NCBI RefSeq assembly: GCF_003628475.1
Contig: NZ_RCAA01000020.1
Coordinates: 1 to 64,000 of the forward strand
DNA length: 64,000 bases
Direction: 5' to 3'
Source: Enterobacter sp. R1(2018)
Lineage (GTDB): Bacteria > Pseudomonadota > Gammaproteobacteria > Enterobacterales > Enterobacteriaceae
Below are positions 43,461 to 52,758 of this stretch, piece after piece. Made by a program: the position numbers and the translations under genes. The notes beneath the pieces were generated by a model. The model saw only the letters and a list, made by a program, of their open reading frames with translations. It made no database searches and had not been told where the DNA came from. Every line of letters starts with the position of its first letter. Positions within the stretch are counted from its first letter, which is position 1.

Positions 43461-44363
43461 CTAAAGCTCAAAATGTCCCTGTCGTTCCGTCGGAACGACC
43501 GAGCAGGGATCCTGGTGAATGATCACATCTGACCCAGGAAAATGATGCAGGATCGCCTGTTCCACCTGTTCAGCAATAACGTGTGCCTGAACCAGCGGTA
43601 AATTGTCTTCCATTTCGATATGAAGCTGAATAAAGCGGGTCGGCCCTGACTGCCGCGTACGTAAATCATGCGCTCCCCTGACGCCCGGCCATGAGGTAAC
43701 GATATTAATAATGGCCTGATGCTCAGCGTCCGGTAACGCACGATCTAAAAGAGACTGCACGGCCTCATGGCCCATGCGAATCGCGTTATACAAAATATAG
43801 ACGCCGATCCCTAATGCAAACAACGCATCAGCACGGTGCCAGCCATACCAGGATAACGCCAGCGCGATAAGAATCGCGCCGTTCATCATAACATCAGACT
43901 GATAATGAAGCATATCCGCACGAACGGCCTGACTTTGTGTTTTCCTCACCACCCAGCGTTGAAAAGTCACAAGAATTATCGTGCTGAACAGGGCGATTAC
44001 GGTAACCACAACGCCTGTAAGGGGCTGTTTCATCGGCGTCGGAGCGGCCAGATGCTGAATCCCGGTTAAAAACAGAAATAGCGCCGAACCTGAAATAAAC
44101 ATGCTTTGCGCCAGCGCCGCCAGCGATTCCGCTTTGCCGTGGCCGAAGGTATGTTCTTCATCCGCTGGCTGTAGCGAATAACGCACAACAAGGAGGTTGG
44201 TTAGCGACGCAGCAATATCCACCAGCGAATCAACCAGCGCCGCCAGAATACTGACCGAGCCGGTATACCACCAGGCGAAAATTTTAATCAAAAGTAACAG
44301 CGACGCCATCACCGTGGCAGCGATAGCCGCACGGCTGACCAGTTGTCCATATTGTTGATTCAT
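43461..44363 (-). CDS. fieF: cation-efflux pump FieF (CDF family)
   Basis: FieF exports Fe2+ or Zn2+ in exchange for protons across the inner membrane. The 300 residues from [20 protein letters not shown] equal E. coli FieF (YiiP). Metal site A is seen as [12 protein letters not shown] (Asp45/Asp49 region) with [11 protein letters not shown] (His153/Asp157), and the cytoplasmic domain carries the later His residues, such as in [13 protein letters not shown] and HQDP. Six membrane spans are expected. Twenty in-frame codons upstream were rejected. Confidence 0.95.
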   Translation of the reverse strand: MNQQYGQLVSRAAIAATVMASLLLLIKIFAWWYTGSVSILAALVDSLVDIAASLTNLLVVRYSLQPADEEHTFGHGKAESLAALAQSMFISGSALFLFLTGIQHLAAPTPMKQPLTGVVVTVIALFSTIILVTFQRWVVRKTQSQAVRADMLHYQSDVMMNGAILIALALSWYGWHRADALFALGIGVYILYNAIRMGHEAVQSLLDRALPDAEHQAIINIVTSWPGVRGAHDLRTRQSGPTRFIQLHIEMEDNLPLVQAHVIAEQVEQAILHHFPGSDVIIHQDPCSVVPTERQGHFEL

Positions 44364-44421
44364 AGGGCGCTCCAACAAATTAATGCTGGCTAGTATAGCG
44401 GATCGGACCGTGCTCTCAGGC

Positions 44422-44480
44422 AAAAAAAACCCCGCCGTTTAAGGCGGGGAAGACAGGGATGGTGTCTATGGCAAGGAAAA
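44422..44480 (-). ncRNA. cpxQ: CpxQ small RNA (processed from the cpxP 3' UTR)
   Basis: The end of the cpxP transcript contains TTTTCCTTGCCATAGACACC, then ATCCCTGTCTT, then a CCCCGCC/GGCGGGG terminator stem with eight T. In E. coli, RNase E releases a 58-nt Hfq-binding RNA, CpxQ, at the same TTTCC site, and it represses extracytoplasmic protein mRNAs. The seed region here is unchanged over about 30 nt; only the terminator stem differs. Processing is inferred from conservation. Confidence 0.85.
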
Positions 44481-44489
44481 CAGGGTTTG

Positions 44490-44999
44490 TTACTGGTTAC
44501 TACGGGTGTTGCTACTACTCATTGCCTGCAGCGAAGATGTCCGCTGTAGGTCCGACAGCTCACGAAACTGATTCATGCGCTGCTGGTGTTTGTCATTCAA
44601 AACGGCTTGCTGTTCAGGCGTCAGCAGGTTGTACATTTGGTTGCGTACTTTCGCCATTTCAACCTGGCGAGCAACCTGTTCCTGTGCCATTTTTTCTGCC
44701 TGAATACGAACAGCCGTTTCGTCAAAATTCTCTGCGGTGACCAGTTTATGCATGGCCTCCATTTCGCGAACGTTCACGGGTGGGCTATCATGCCTTGCAC
44801 GCTGCATCAGATCGCGCATCTGCTGGCGCTGTTGTTCAGTTAAATTAATACCGTCAAACATTTGGTTTTGAACACTGGTACGCTTGACCAGCTCTTCGCC
44901 GTGTTGCCAGTTATCGCTGTTCGATAAATCTGTGGCCTGGCTGGCTGGCGTTGCAAATACCAGTGTTGAGGCCATGACGGCAGCGGTAACATTGCGCAT
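44490..44999 (-). CDS. cpxP: periplasmic adaptor/inhibitor of the Cpx response
   Basis: CpxP binds the sensor CpxA and keeps it quiet until misfolded envelope proteins compete, and helps DegP degrade them. The 169-residue protein has a signal peptide ([22 protein letters not shown]) and the two LTxxQ motifs, LTEQQ about residue 55 and LTPEQQ about residue 128, that define the CpxP/Spy family. A GTG one codon upstream is an alternative start. Divergent cpxRA and the intervening CpxR box predict strong induction by the Cpx system. Confidence 0.95.
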   Translation of the reverse strand: MRNVTAAVMASTLVFATPASQATDLSNSDNWQHGEELVKRTSVQNQMFDGINLTEQQRQQMRDLMQRARHDSPPVNVREMEAMHKLVTAENFDETAVRIQAEKMAQEQVARQVEMAKVRNQMYNLLTPEQQAVLNDKHQQRMNQFRELSDLQRTSSLQAMSSSNTRSNQ

Positions 45000-45079
45000 C
45001 ACTTGCTCCCGAAATCATATGTGCTGCGATTCAACGAGAGCCAGTCTACGATTCCCGCTGCAAACTAGCGTCAGGGGGT

Positions 45080-45094
45080 GTAAAACAACGTAAA
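45080..45094. promoter_or_regulatory. CpxR box between cpxP and cpxR
   Basis: GTAAAACAACGTAAA is an exact GTAAA-N5-GTAAA site, 70 bp upstream of cpxR and about 80 bp upstream of cpxP. It should drive both cpxP and autoactivation of cpxRA. Confidence 0.88.
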
Positions 45095-45149
45095 GTCATG
45101 GATTAGCGCGCCTTGATGACGTAATTTCTGCCTCGGAGGTAATTTAACA

Positions 45150-45848
45150 ATGAATAAAATTCTGTTAGTTGATGATGACCGAGAGCTTACTTCCCTGTTA
45201 AAGGAATTGCTCGACATGGAAGGTTTTAACGTACTTGTCGCGCACGACGGCGAACAGGCGTTAGAGCTTTTAGACGACAGCATCGACCTGTTATTGCTCG
45301 ACGTGATGATGCCGAAGAAAAACGGCATCGATACTTTGAAAGAGCTACGCCAGACGCACCAGACGCCTGTCATTATGCTTACCGCGCGCGGAAGCGAGCT
45401 GGACCGCGTTCTCGGCCTTGAACTGGGCGCTGATGACTATCTCCCTAAACCATTCAACGATCGTGAGCTGGTGGCCCGTATACGCGCTATTTTGCGCCGT
45501 TCACACTGGAGTGAGCAGCAGCAAAGTAGCGACAATGGATCGCCTACCGTAGAAGTTGACGGATTAAGCCTCAATCCTGGTCGCCAGGAAGCCAGTTTTG
45601 ACGGCCATGCGCTCGATTTAACCGGTACCGAATTTACCCTGCTGTATCTGTTAGCACAGCATCTCGGCCAGGTTGTTTCCCGTGAACATCTGAGCCAGGA
45701 AGTTTTAGGAAAGCGTTTGACGCCGTTTGACCGCGCCATCGACATGCATATCTCTAATTTGCGTCGTAAATTACCGGAGCGTAAGGATGGCCATCCCTGG
45801 TTTAAAACCCTGCGTGGACGTGGTTACCTGATGGTATCCGCTTCATGA
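45150..45848 (+). CDS. cpxR: envelope-stress response regulator
   Basis: CpxR is the DNA-binding response regulator of the Cpx envelope-stress pathway. The 232 residues equal E. coli CpxR. The receiver domain has the acidic pocket DDD (residues 8-10), the phospho-acceptor Asp51 in LLLDVMMPKKNG and Lys near 101 in YLPKPFNDRE. The C-terminal OmpR/PhoB winged helix includes VSREHLSQEVLG and HISNLRRKLPER. The SD GGAGGT is strong. cpxA starts 4 bp before its stop. Confidence 0.97.
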   Translation: MNKILLVDDDRELTSLLKELLDMEGFNVLVAHDGEQALELLDDSIDLLLLDVMMPKKNGIDTLKELRQTHQTPVIMLTARGSELDRVLGLELGADDYLPKPFNDRELVARIRAILRRSHWSEQQQSSDNGSPTVEVDGLSLNPGRQEASFDGHALDLTGTEFTLLYLLAQHLGQVVSREHLSQEVLGKRLTPFDRAIDMHISNLRRKLPERKDGHPWFKTLRGRGYLMVSAS

Positions 45849-47218
45849 TAAGTAGCCTTACCGCGCGTATTTTTGCCATCTTCTGGTTGACGTTAGCATT
45901 GGTGCTGATGCTGGTGCTGATGCTGCCAAAACTGGATTCGCGTCAAATGACCGAACTGATGGAAAATGAGCAACGTCAAGGCATTATGATTGAACAGCAC
46001 GTCGAGGCGGAGCTGGAAAACGACCCGCCTAATGACCTGATGTGGTGGCGCCGCCTGTTTCGGGCCATTGATAAATGGGCGCCGCCAGGACAGCGCCTGT
46101 TGCTGGTGACCAGCGAAGGACGCGTGATTGGCGCCCAGCGCAACGAAATGCAGATTATCCGTAACTTTATCGGCCAATCTGACAACTCAGATCATCCCCA
46201 GAAGAAAAAATATGGCCGCGTTGAGTTAATAGGGCCGTTTTCCGTACGCGATGGGGAAGATAACTATCAGCTCTACCTTATTCGTCCGGCCAGCAGCTCC
46301 CAGTCCGACTTTATTAACCTGCTGTTTGACCGGCCGCTGCTGCTGCTGATCGTCACTATGCTGGTTAGCTCGCCGCTGCTTTTGTGGCTTGCCTGGAGCC
46401 TTGCAAAACCCGCGCGTAAGTTGAAAAACGCGGCTGATGAAGTAGCGCAGGGGAATTTACGTCAGCACCCTGAACTGGAGGCGGGTCCGCAGGAATTTCT
46501 TGCCGCCGGCGCCAGTTTCAACCAGATGGTGACCGCGCTGGAAAGAATGATGACGACGCAGCAGCGTCTGCTGTCGGATATTTCACACGAGCTGCGCACC
46601 CCGCTAACACGTCTGCAGCTAGGTACCGCCCTGCTGCGCCGGAAAAGCGGCGAAAGTAAAGAGCTTGAACGCATCGAAACCGAAGCGCAGCGTCTGGATG
46701 GCATGATCAACGATCTGCTGGTGATGTCCCGCAACCAGCAGAAAAACGCTCTTGCCAGCGAGACCATGAAAGCCAACCAAATCTGGTCAGAAGTGCTGGA
46801 TAATGCGGCCTTTGAAGCGGAGCAGATGGGCAAATCGCTGGAAATTACCTATCCACCGGGCCCGTGGCTGATGTACGGCAACCCTAATTCGCTGGAAAGC
46901 GCGCTGGAAAATATTGTCCGCAACGCGCTGCGGTATTCTCATACGAAAATCGCCGTGAATTTCTCTGTGGATAACCAAGGCATTACCGTCACCGTGGACG
47001 ATGACGGTCCGGGAGTAAGCCCGGAAGACCGCGAACAGATTTTCCGGCCGTTCTACCGCACAGACGAGGCGCGCGACCGCGAATCAGGCGGAACGGGCCT
47101 GGGACTTGCCATTGTAGAAACGGCGGTTCAGCAGCACCGAGGATGGGTGAAAGCCGAAGACAGTCCGCTGGGCGGCTTACGCCTGGTTATCTGGCTGCCG
47201 CTTTATCATCGTAACTGA
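45845..47218 (+). CDS. cpxA: envelope-stress sensor histidine kinase
   Basis: CpxA senses misfolded envelope proteins and phosphorylates CpxR. The 457-residue protein equals E. coli CpxA. It has a first membrane span (about 8-28), a periplasmic sensor (about 29-163), a second span (about 164-184), a HAMP region, the dimerisation and phospho-acceptor helix [11 protein letters not shown] (His near 248), and a catalytic domain with [10 protein letters not shown] (N box), VDDDGPGV (G1) and [10 protein letters not shown] (G2). It overlaps cpxR by ATGA. Unlike K-12, the gene following is trmL. Confidence 0.97.
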   Translation: MISSLTARIFAIFWLTLALVLMLVLMLPKLDSRQMTELMENEQRQGIMIEQHVEAELENDPPNDLMWWRRLFRAIDKWAPPGQRLLLVTSEGRVIGAQRNEMQIIRNFIGQSDNSDHPQKKKYGRVELIGPFSVRDGEDNYQLYLIRPASSSQSDFINLLFDRPLLLLIVTMLVSSPLLLWLAWSLAKPARKLKNAADEVAQGNLRQHPELEAGPQEFLAAGASFNQMVTALERMMTTQQRLLSDISHELRTPLTRLQLGTALLRRKSGESKELERIETEAQRLDGMINDLLVMSRNQQKNALASETMKANQIWSEVLDNAAFEAEQMGKSLEITYPPGPWLMYGNPNSLESALENIVRNALRYSHTKIAVNFSVDNQGITVTVDDDGPGVSPEDREQIFRPFYRTDEARDRESGGTGLGLAIVETAVQQHRGWVKAEDSPLGGLRLVIWLPLYHRN

Positions 47219-47243
47219 CAGGCCCTCCAGGGCCTGTTTTCCT
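47219..47243 (+). terminator. cpxRA terminator
   Basis: CAGGCCCT and AGGGCCTG flank a CC loop, followed by TTTTCCTT directly after the cpxA stop. Confidence 0.75.
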
Positions 47244-47292
47244 TCCTGCGATAAACTTTGCTATTCTGCGCCCCTTGTCTTATGGGGGCTGT

Positions 47293-47766
47293 ATGCTAAA
47301 TATCGTGTTGTTTGAACCTGAAATCCCACCTAATACCGGGAACATTATCCGCCTGTGCGCCAACACCGGCTTTCGCCTGCATATTATCGAACCTACGGGT
47401 TTTGGCTGGGATGATAAGCGCCTGCGTCGTGCAGGGCTGGATTACCACGAATTCGCCGCCGTTAATCGCCATAAAGACTACGACGCCTTTCTTACCGCCG
47501 AAAATCCGCAGCGCCTGTTCGCCTTAACTACTAAGGGAACGCCTGCCCATAGCGCCGTGAGCTATCAGGATGGGGATTATCTGATGTTTGGTCCGGAAAC
47601 GCGTGGGCTGCCGATGACGATTCTGGATGCCCTACCTGCCGAACAAAAAATTCGCATTCCGATGATGCCTGACAGCCGGAGCATGAACCTTTCCAACGCG
47701 GTATCCGTAGTGGTTTACGAGGCGTGGCGCCAGCTTGGTTATCCCGGCGCCGTACTGAGAAGTTAG
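47293..47766 (+). CDS. trmL: tRNA (cytidine/uridine-2'-O-)-methyltransferase
   Basis: TrmL methylates the 2'-OH of nucleotide 34 in tRNA-Leu isoacceptors. The 157 residues from [26 protein letters not shown] equal E. coli TrmL (YibK). SPOUT-family motifs are [13 protein letters not shown] (14-26), [10 protein letters not shown] (about 98-107) and [22 protein letters not shown] (about 122-143), which form the trefoil-knot SAM site. Six in-frame codons upstream were rejected. Its stop overlaps the cysE stop by 4 bp on the opposite strand. Confidence 0.95.
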   Translation: MLNIVLFEPEIPPNTGNIIRLCANTGFRLHIIEPTGFGWDDKRLRRAGLDYHEFAAVNRHKDYDAFLTAENPQRLFALTTKGTPAHSAVSYQDGDYLMFGPETRGLPMTILDALPAEQKIRIPMMPDSRSMNLSNAVSVVVYEAWRQLGYPGAVLRS

Positions 47767-48583
47767 ATTCCGTCGCCGTATTCGAAGCCGTTGTTGGCTC
47801 CGTTGAAGTGCTGATCCATATCGATGGCAGGCTTATCGCTTTCCGGCTTGCCGACAATGCGAGCCGGTACGCCGGCCGCCGTGGTATGAGGCGGCACAGG
47901 CTGCAGCACCACTGAACCCGCGCCGATTTTCGCGCCGCGCCCCACCTCAATATTGCCGAGGATTTTCGCCCCGGCGCCAATCATCACCCCTTCACGGTTT
48001 TTGGATGTCGATCGCCACTCGTTTTACCGGTGCCGCCGAGGGTAACCGACTGCAGAATCGATACGTCGTTTTCTACGATCGCCGTTTCACCAATCACGAT
48101 ACCGGTAGCGTGATCCAGCATGATGCCACAGCCAATTTTCGCCGCCGGATGAATGTCGACCTGAAAGGATACGGAAACCTGGTTTTGCAGGAAAATAGCC
48201 AGCGCCCGACGCCCTTCTTTCCATAACCAGTGGCCAATGCGATAGGCCTGAAGCGCGTGGAAGCCTTTCAAATAAAGCAGCGGCGTGGAATATTTATCTA
48301 CCGCCGGGTCGCGGGTGCGTACGGCCTGAATATCGCAGGCGGCGGAAGCGATCATCTGCGGCTCTGCCGCATAGGCTTCCTCCACGACTTCCCGGATGGC
48401 GATGGCAGGCATAATCGGTGACGCCAGCTTGTTAGCCAGCATATAACTCAGGGCGCTGCCGAGATTTTCGTGCTTCAGGAGAGTTGCGTGGTAAAAACTG
48501 GCCAACATAGGTTCACAATCGGCAAGGGCTCGCGCTTCAGCTTTAATATTGCTCCACACCAGATCCAGTTCTTCAGACGACAT
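47763..48583 (-). pseudogene. cysE: serine acetyltransferase CysE, interrupted by a single-base deletion
   Basis: CysE acetylates serine to O-acetylserine, the first step of cysteine synthesis. The first reading frame (MSSEELDLVW to TSGDRHPK) matches E. coli CysE through the active-site His193 in GDRHPK. It then runs KTVKG-stop instead of KIREGVMIG. The rest of the left-handed beta-helix and the C-terminal tail are intact in another frame (47763-47987), ending EYGDGI, the tail that binds CysK. Inserting one A between 47997 and 47998 (CGGTTTTTGG to CGGATTTTTGG) restores 273 residues, the E. coli length. A consensus error is the simplest explanation; a real mutation would cause cysteine auxotrophy. 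Confidence 0.9.
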
Positions 48584-48674
48584 TGCTCTCTCCAGACAGA
48601 AAACAGCGTCCCGGCACCAGGTACCGGAGCGCTTCAGTTATTGCGGTTATAATGTTCCATCAGTCGCAACTGCT

Positions 48675-49693
48675 TCAGTTGCCGCTTCGTTCATCCTTGC
48701 GTGTTCGACCAAGCAACGTTAATGCTGCCTCGCGAGCGTTTTTTCCGCAATATAATACCTGATAAATTTCCTCGGTTATTGGCATTTCGACGCCAAAACG
48801 CGCCGCCAGCTCCCGCACTTCTTTCGTATTGCGGTAGCCTTCACCACCTGCCCGATCTTTTCCTGCGCCGAATCCACGTCCATTCCCTGCCCCAGCATCA
48901 TGCCAAAACGGCGGTTACGGGATTGGTTATCGGTACAGGTCAACACCAGATCGCCCAGGCCTGCCATACCCATAAAGGTTTCTGAATCTGCGCCCAGCGC
49001 GCTGCCGAGGCGGGTCATCTCGGCCAGGCCGCGAGTAATAAGCGCGGTACGCGCATTAGCGCCAAAGCCGATGCCGTCTGACATTCCTGCGCCAATCGCA
49101 ATGACGTTTTTCACCGCGCCGCCCAGCTGCACGCCGATAAAATCCGGATTGCTGTAGACGCGGAAGCTTTTGCCACAGTGCAGCAGCTGTTGAAGATCCT
49201 GAGCGAAAGCGTCGTCGGTCGCCGCCAGAGAAATCGCCGTCGGTAAACCAGCAGCAAGCTCTTTGGCGAAGGTGGGTCCGGAGATAACCGCCAGCGGTAC
49301 GCTTTCCCCCAGCGCTTCGCGCGCAACGTCCTGCAACAGACGACCGGTTTCTGCCTCCAGGCCCTTGGTTGCCCAAACTACGCGCGCGTCCGGGCGCATT
49401 AGCGGTTTGATTTGACGTAATACCTGGCCAAATACGTGGCTCGGCACGACAATCAAAATATTACGGCTTGCTGAAAGCGCAGTGGCTAAATCGCTTTCAA
49501 GGTGCAGCGTGTCCGGGAAGGCGACGTCAGGGAGGAATGCTACGTTACAGCGATCGGCCTGTAAGGTAGCAATATGTTTTGGATCGTGGCCCCACAGGAC
49601 GACGTGGTGGCCGTTTCTCGCCAGCGTGATGGCAAGAGCGGTGCCGTAAGAGCCGGCACCGATCACAGTCATTGAAGCATTGAGGCTATTCAT
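48675..49693 (-). pseudogene. gpsA: glycerol-3-phosphate dehydrogenase [NAD(P)+] GpsA, interrupted by a single-base deletion
   Basis: GpsA reduces dihydroxyacetone phosphate to sn-glycerol 3-phosphate for phospholipid synthesis. The N-terminal domain ([12 protein letters not shown] at 11-22) and the catalytic segments [11 protein letters not shown] and [15 protein letters not shown] are intact. After IGQVV, near residue 281, the frame shifts and stops at 48776. Adding one C after 48841 on the plus strand (CCTTCACC to CCTTCCACC) restores [17 protein letters not shown] and so on to the TGA at 48675-48677, giving 339 residues as in E. coli. The start overlaps the secB stop (TGATG). E. coli gpsA mutants need glycerol, so a sequencing error is likely. 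Confidence 0.9.
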
Positions 49694-50160
49694 CAGGCAT
49701 CCTGATGGTTTTCAGCACCTTCGCCAGATTGCTGCTGCAGATAGCTCATGAACAGCGCATCGAAATTAACCGGTGCAAGGTTCAGCTGCGGGAAGGTACC
49801 ACGAGAAACCAGGCTAGTGATTGCTTCACGCGCATACGGGAACAGAATGTTCGGGCAGTACGCACCCAGGCAATGTGCCATTTGCGTGCCTTCGATACCG
49901 CCGATGGAGAAGATGCCTGCCTGCTGCACTTCGCACAGGAACGCGGTGTCTTCGCCCAGAGTTGCGGTCACGGTTACGCGCAGCACAACTTCATATACAT
50001 CGTCTGCCAGCTGGCTGGAAGCGGTGTCCAGATCCAGCTTAACTTCCGGCTGCCAGTCTTTCTGGAAAACATGAGGCGCATTTGGCGCTTCAAAAGAGAT
50101 GTCCTTGGTGTAAACGCGCTGAATCTGGAAAGCCATTTCTGTGTTGTTTTGTTCTGACAT
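49693..50160 (-). CDS. secB: protein-export chaperone SecB
   Basis: SecB is a tetrameric cytoplasmic chaperone that keeps preproteins unfolded and passes them to SecA. The 155-residue protein equals E. coli SecB. The family core [14 protein letters not shown] (about residues 16-29) and the conserved [15 protein letters not shown] segment (about 103-117) are present. It is co-oriented with grxC and yibN upstream and overlaps gpsA by one base downstream. Confidence 0.96.
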   Translation of the reverse strand: MSEQNNTEMAFQIQRVYTKDISFEAPNAPHVFQKDWQPEVKLDLDTASSQLADDVYEVVLRVTVTATLGEDTAFLCEVQQAGIFSIGGIEGTQMAHCLGAYCPNILFPYAREAITSLVSRGTFPQLNLAPVNFDALFMSYLQQQSGEGAENHQDA

Positions 50161-50224
50161 TTATAAACCCTTAAAAAATTAATACGTCCTTTATTTATCC
50201 GCGACTAACGGCAGACAAACCGCG

Positions 50225-50476
50225 CTATCGCAGCAGGGAATCGAGTCCACCACGTGCGTCAAGCGCATACAAGTCATCACAGCCACCAATGTGCTGTGCA
50301 TCAATAAAAATCTGCGGCACCGTGGTGCGGCCACTGCGTTTGATCATCTCTTCCCGTTTAACGGCGTCGCCATCAATAGGCAACTCCTGGAACACCACCC
50401 CTTTACTGGTGAGTAAATCTTTTGCACGGTGGCAAAAAGGACAGGTTGCTTTGGTGTAGATTTCAATATTCGCCAT
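50225..50476 (-). CDS. grxC: glutaredoxin 3
   Basis: GrxC is a small glutathione-dependent thiol oxidoreductase. The 83 residues equal E. coli GrxC. The active site is CPFC at residues 11-14 (CPYC in K-12; Phe for Tyr), and the glutathione-site segments TTVPQIFID (with the cis-Pro) and GGCDDLYALD are conserved. It lies between yibN and secB on the same strand and probably shares a transcript with them. Confidence 0.96.
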   Translation of the reverse strand: MANIEIYTKATCPFCHRAKDLLTSKGVVFQELPIDGDAVKREEMIKRSGRTTVPQIFIDAQHIGGCDDLYALDARGGLDSLLR

Positions 50477-50500
50477 GGCTTACCTCAGAATACGCTCAGA

Positions 50501-50932
50501 TTATTTACCGCGAACCAGCGGCAGATTGTCACCGCTCCAGCCGGCAATGCCTTCTTTAAGCAAAGTTACGCGCTCAAAGCCGGCTTTTGTCAGCAGCGCT
50601 GCTGATTCCTGTGAGGAAATACCGTTGCCGCAAACCACGATAACCGGCTTAGCTTTGTGTTTTTCCAGCTCACCGAAATTGCCGCTTTTGATTTCATTTG
50701 GCAGCACGTTAAGCGAGTTTGCGATATGGCCTTTGCGGTAGTCATCACGCTGGCGCACATCAACTACAACGGCATCTTCCTTATTGATTAAACGCGTGGC
50801 TTCTCCACGGGTAATCACTTTGACCTTCGAGGTTAAACCTTTAAAGGTCATGAACAGCACGGCGGCCAGTAAACCAACCCATGCCAGACTAAGTATGGGA
50901 TGACGACCAACGAATTGCATAATTTCTTGCAT
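50501..50932 (-). CDS. yibN: membrane-anchored rhodanese-like protein YibN
   Basis: This 143-residue protein has an N-terminal membrane anchor (about residues 12-30) and a single rhodanese domain (about 40-140); sulfurtransferase activity is possible. Length equals E. coli YibN. The active-site loop reads VVCGNGISS, with Cys at the canonical rhodanese position; from memory K-12 YibN lacks that Cys and has one a few residues later. The 29 open codons upstream were rejected. It lies upstream of grxC and secB on the same strand, suggesting a role near redox or export functions. Confidence 0.92.
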   Translation of the reverse strand: MQEIMQFVGRHPILSLAWVGLLAAVLFMTFKGLTSKVKVITRGEATRLINKEDAVVVDVRQRDDYRKGHIANSLNVLPNEIKSGNFGELEKHKAKPVIVVCGNGISSQESAALLTKAGFERVTLLKEGIAGWSGDNLPLVRGK

Positions 50933-51180
50933 GGGGGGTGATAACTCCCGACTAAGTAATATGAAAAAACCAGGCAAGGAGTATACCTTCGCATTGTGGC
51001 AATTACAGCCAGTCAGCATGATGTATTGTGGATTCTGCGTGCTGTTACGAAAAAAATGGCCGCTCCGGGATGAAAGCTGCGGTTATCCGGGCCCTTTCTT
51101 TGATCTTCTGCGGCTATTTGCCGACAACGCCTGTAGTAAAATTACGCAAATTTTTTGTCTTTGACTTAGAGGTTCTTGCA

Positions 51181-52728
51181 ATGTCGGCTACTAAAAAACC
51201 TATGGTTCTGGTGATTCTGGACGGCTACGGCCACCGTGAAGAGCAGCAGGATAACGCCATTCTGAATGCCAAAACCCCGGTTATGGATAACCTGTGGGCG
51301 CAGCGTCCGCATACCCTGATCAATGCGTCGGGCCTGGAAGTGGGTCTGCCTGACGGACAGATGGGTAACTCCGAAGTGGGTCACGTAAACCTCGGCGCTG
51401 GCCGAATCGTTTATCAGGATCTGACCCGTCTGGATGTTGAAATTAAAGAACGTAATTTCTTCGCCAACCCGGTGTTAACCGCCGCTGTGGATAAAGCCGT
51501 TGCGGCGGGTAAGGCTGTACACATTATGGGCCTCGCTTCCGCAGGCGGCGTTCACAGCCATGAAGAACATATCCTGGCGATGATCGAACTGGCCGCAGAG
51601 CGCGGCGCACAGGCTATCTACCTGCATGCTTTCCTGGATGGCCGCGATACGCCGCCGCGCAGCGCAGCATCCTCGCTGAAAAAATTTGCCGATAAGTTTG
51701 CAGCCGTTGGCAAAGGCCGCGTTGCCTCCATTATTGGCCGCTACTTTGCCATGGACCGCGATAACCGTTGGGACCGCGTAGAGCTGGCATATGACCTGCT
51801 GACCCAGGCTAAAGGCGAATATCAGGCGGCTACCGCAGCGGCGGGCCTGGAAGCGGCTTACGCTCGTGATGAAAACGACGAGTTCGTTAAACCAACCGTG
51901 ATTCGCGCCGAAGGCGAAGCTGAGGCAGTTATGAACGACGGCGACGCGCTGATCTTCATGAACTTCCGCGCCGATCGTGCTCGTCAAATCACCCGCGCCT
52001 TCGTCAACGCCGATTTTGACGGCTTTGCGCGCAAGAAAGTGGTTAATTTCGGTGATTTCGTCATGCTGACCGAATATGCGGCCGATATTAAAACCGCCTG
52101 TGCTTACCCGCCGGCGTCCCTGACCAATACCTTTGGTGAGTGGATGGCGAAGCATGACAAAACCCAGCTGCGTATTTCCGAGACTGAAAAATACGCTCAC
52201 GTAACCTTCTTCTATAACGGCGGCGTTGAAGAGCCGTTTGCCGGCGAAGACCGCGTGCTGATCAATTCGCCTAAAGTGGCGACTTACGATCTGCAACCGG
52301 AAATGAGCTCTGCAGAATTGACTGAAAAATTACTGTCCGCCATCAACAGCGGCAAGTACGACACCATCATCTGTAACTATCCAAATGGCGACATGGTCGG
52401 TCATACCGGCGTTTACGAAGCGGCGATTTCTGCTGTTGAAGCGCTGGATAACTGTATCGCGCAGGTCGTTTCCGCCGTGGAAAATGCAGGCGGCCAGCTG
52501 CTGATCACCGCGGACCACGGTAACGCAGAGCAAATGCGCGATCCGGCAACGGGCCAGGCGCACACCGCGCACACCAGCCTGCCTGTACCGCTGATTTATA
52601 TCGGCGAACGCAGCGTAAAAGCGGTAGAAGGCGGCAAGCTTTCTGATATCGCTCCAACCATGCTGAGCCTGATGGGCATGGAAATCCCGCAAGAGATGAC
52701 TGGCAAGCCGCTGTTCATCGTGGAATAA
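51181..52728 (+). CDS. gpmI: 2,3-bisphosphoglycerate-independent phosphoglycerate mutase
   Basis: GpmI interconverts 3- and 2-phosphoglycerate in glycolysis through a Mn-dependent phosphoserine. The 515 residues from [17 protein letters not shown] match E. coli (514). Metal and active-site motifs are [10 protein letters not shown] (Asp near 14), [15 protein letters not shown] (catalytic Ser near 64), [23 protein letters not shown] and [10 protein letters not shown]. The frame is open for 51 codons further upstream, but that stretch has no similarity. It is divergent from yibN. Confidence 0.97.
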   Translation: MSATKKPMVLVILDGYGHREEQQDNAILNAKTPVMDNLWAQRPHTLINASGLEVGLPDGQMGNSEVGHVNLGAGRIVYQDLTRLDVEIKERNFFANPVLTAAVDKAVAAGKAVHIMGLASAGGVHSHEEHILAMIELAAERGAQAIYLHAFLDGRDTPPRSAASSLKKFADKFAAVGKGRVASIIGRYFAMDRDNRWDRVELAYDLLTQAKGEYQAATAAAGLEAAYARDENDEFVKPTVIRAEGEAEAVMNDGDALIFMNFRADRARQITRAFVNADFDGFARKKVVNFGDFVMLTEYAADIKTACAYPPASLTNTFGEWMAKHDKTQLRISETEKYAHVTFFYNGGVEEPFAGEDRVLINSPKVATYDLQPEMSSAELTEKLLSAINSGKYDTIICNYPNGDMVGHTGVYEAAISAVEALDNCIAQVVSAVENAGGQLLITADHGNAEQMRDPATGQAHTAHTSLPVPLIYIGERSVKAVEGGKLSDIAPTMLSLMGMEIPQEMTGKPLFIVE

Positions 52729-52758
52729 TCCTTCCCCATGAGGGGAAAGGCGATTTTT
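52729..52758 (+). terminator. gpmI terminator overlapping the envC start region
   Basis: CCTTCCCC and GGGGAAAGG form an imperfect stem with an ATGA loop, followed by CGATTTTTT. The ATG in the loop is the first possible start of the envC frame. Confidence 0.65.
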
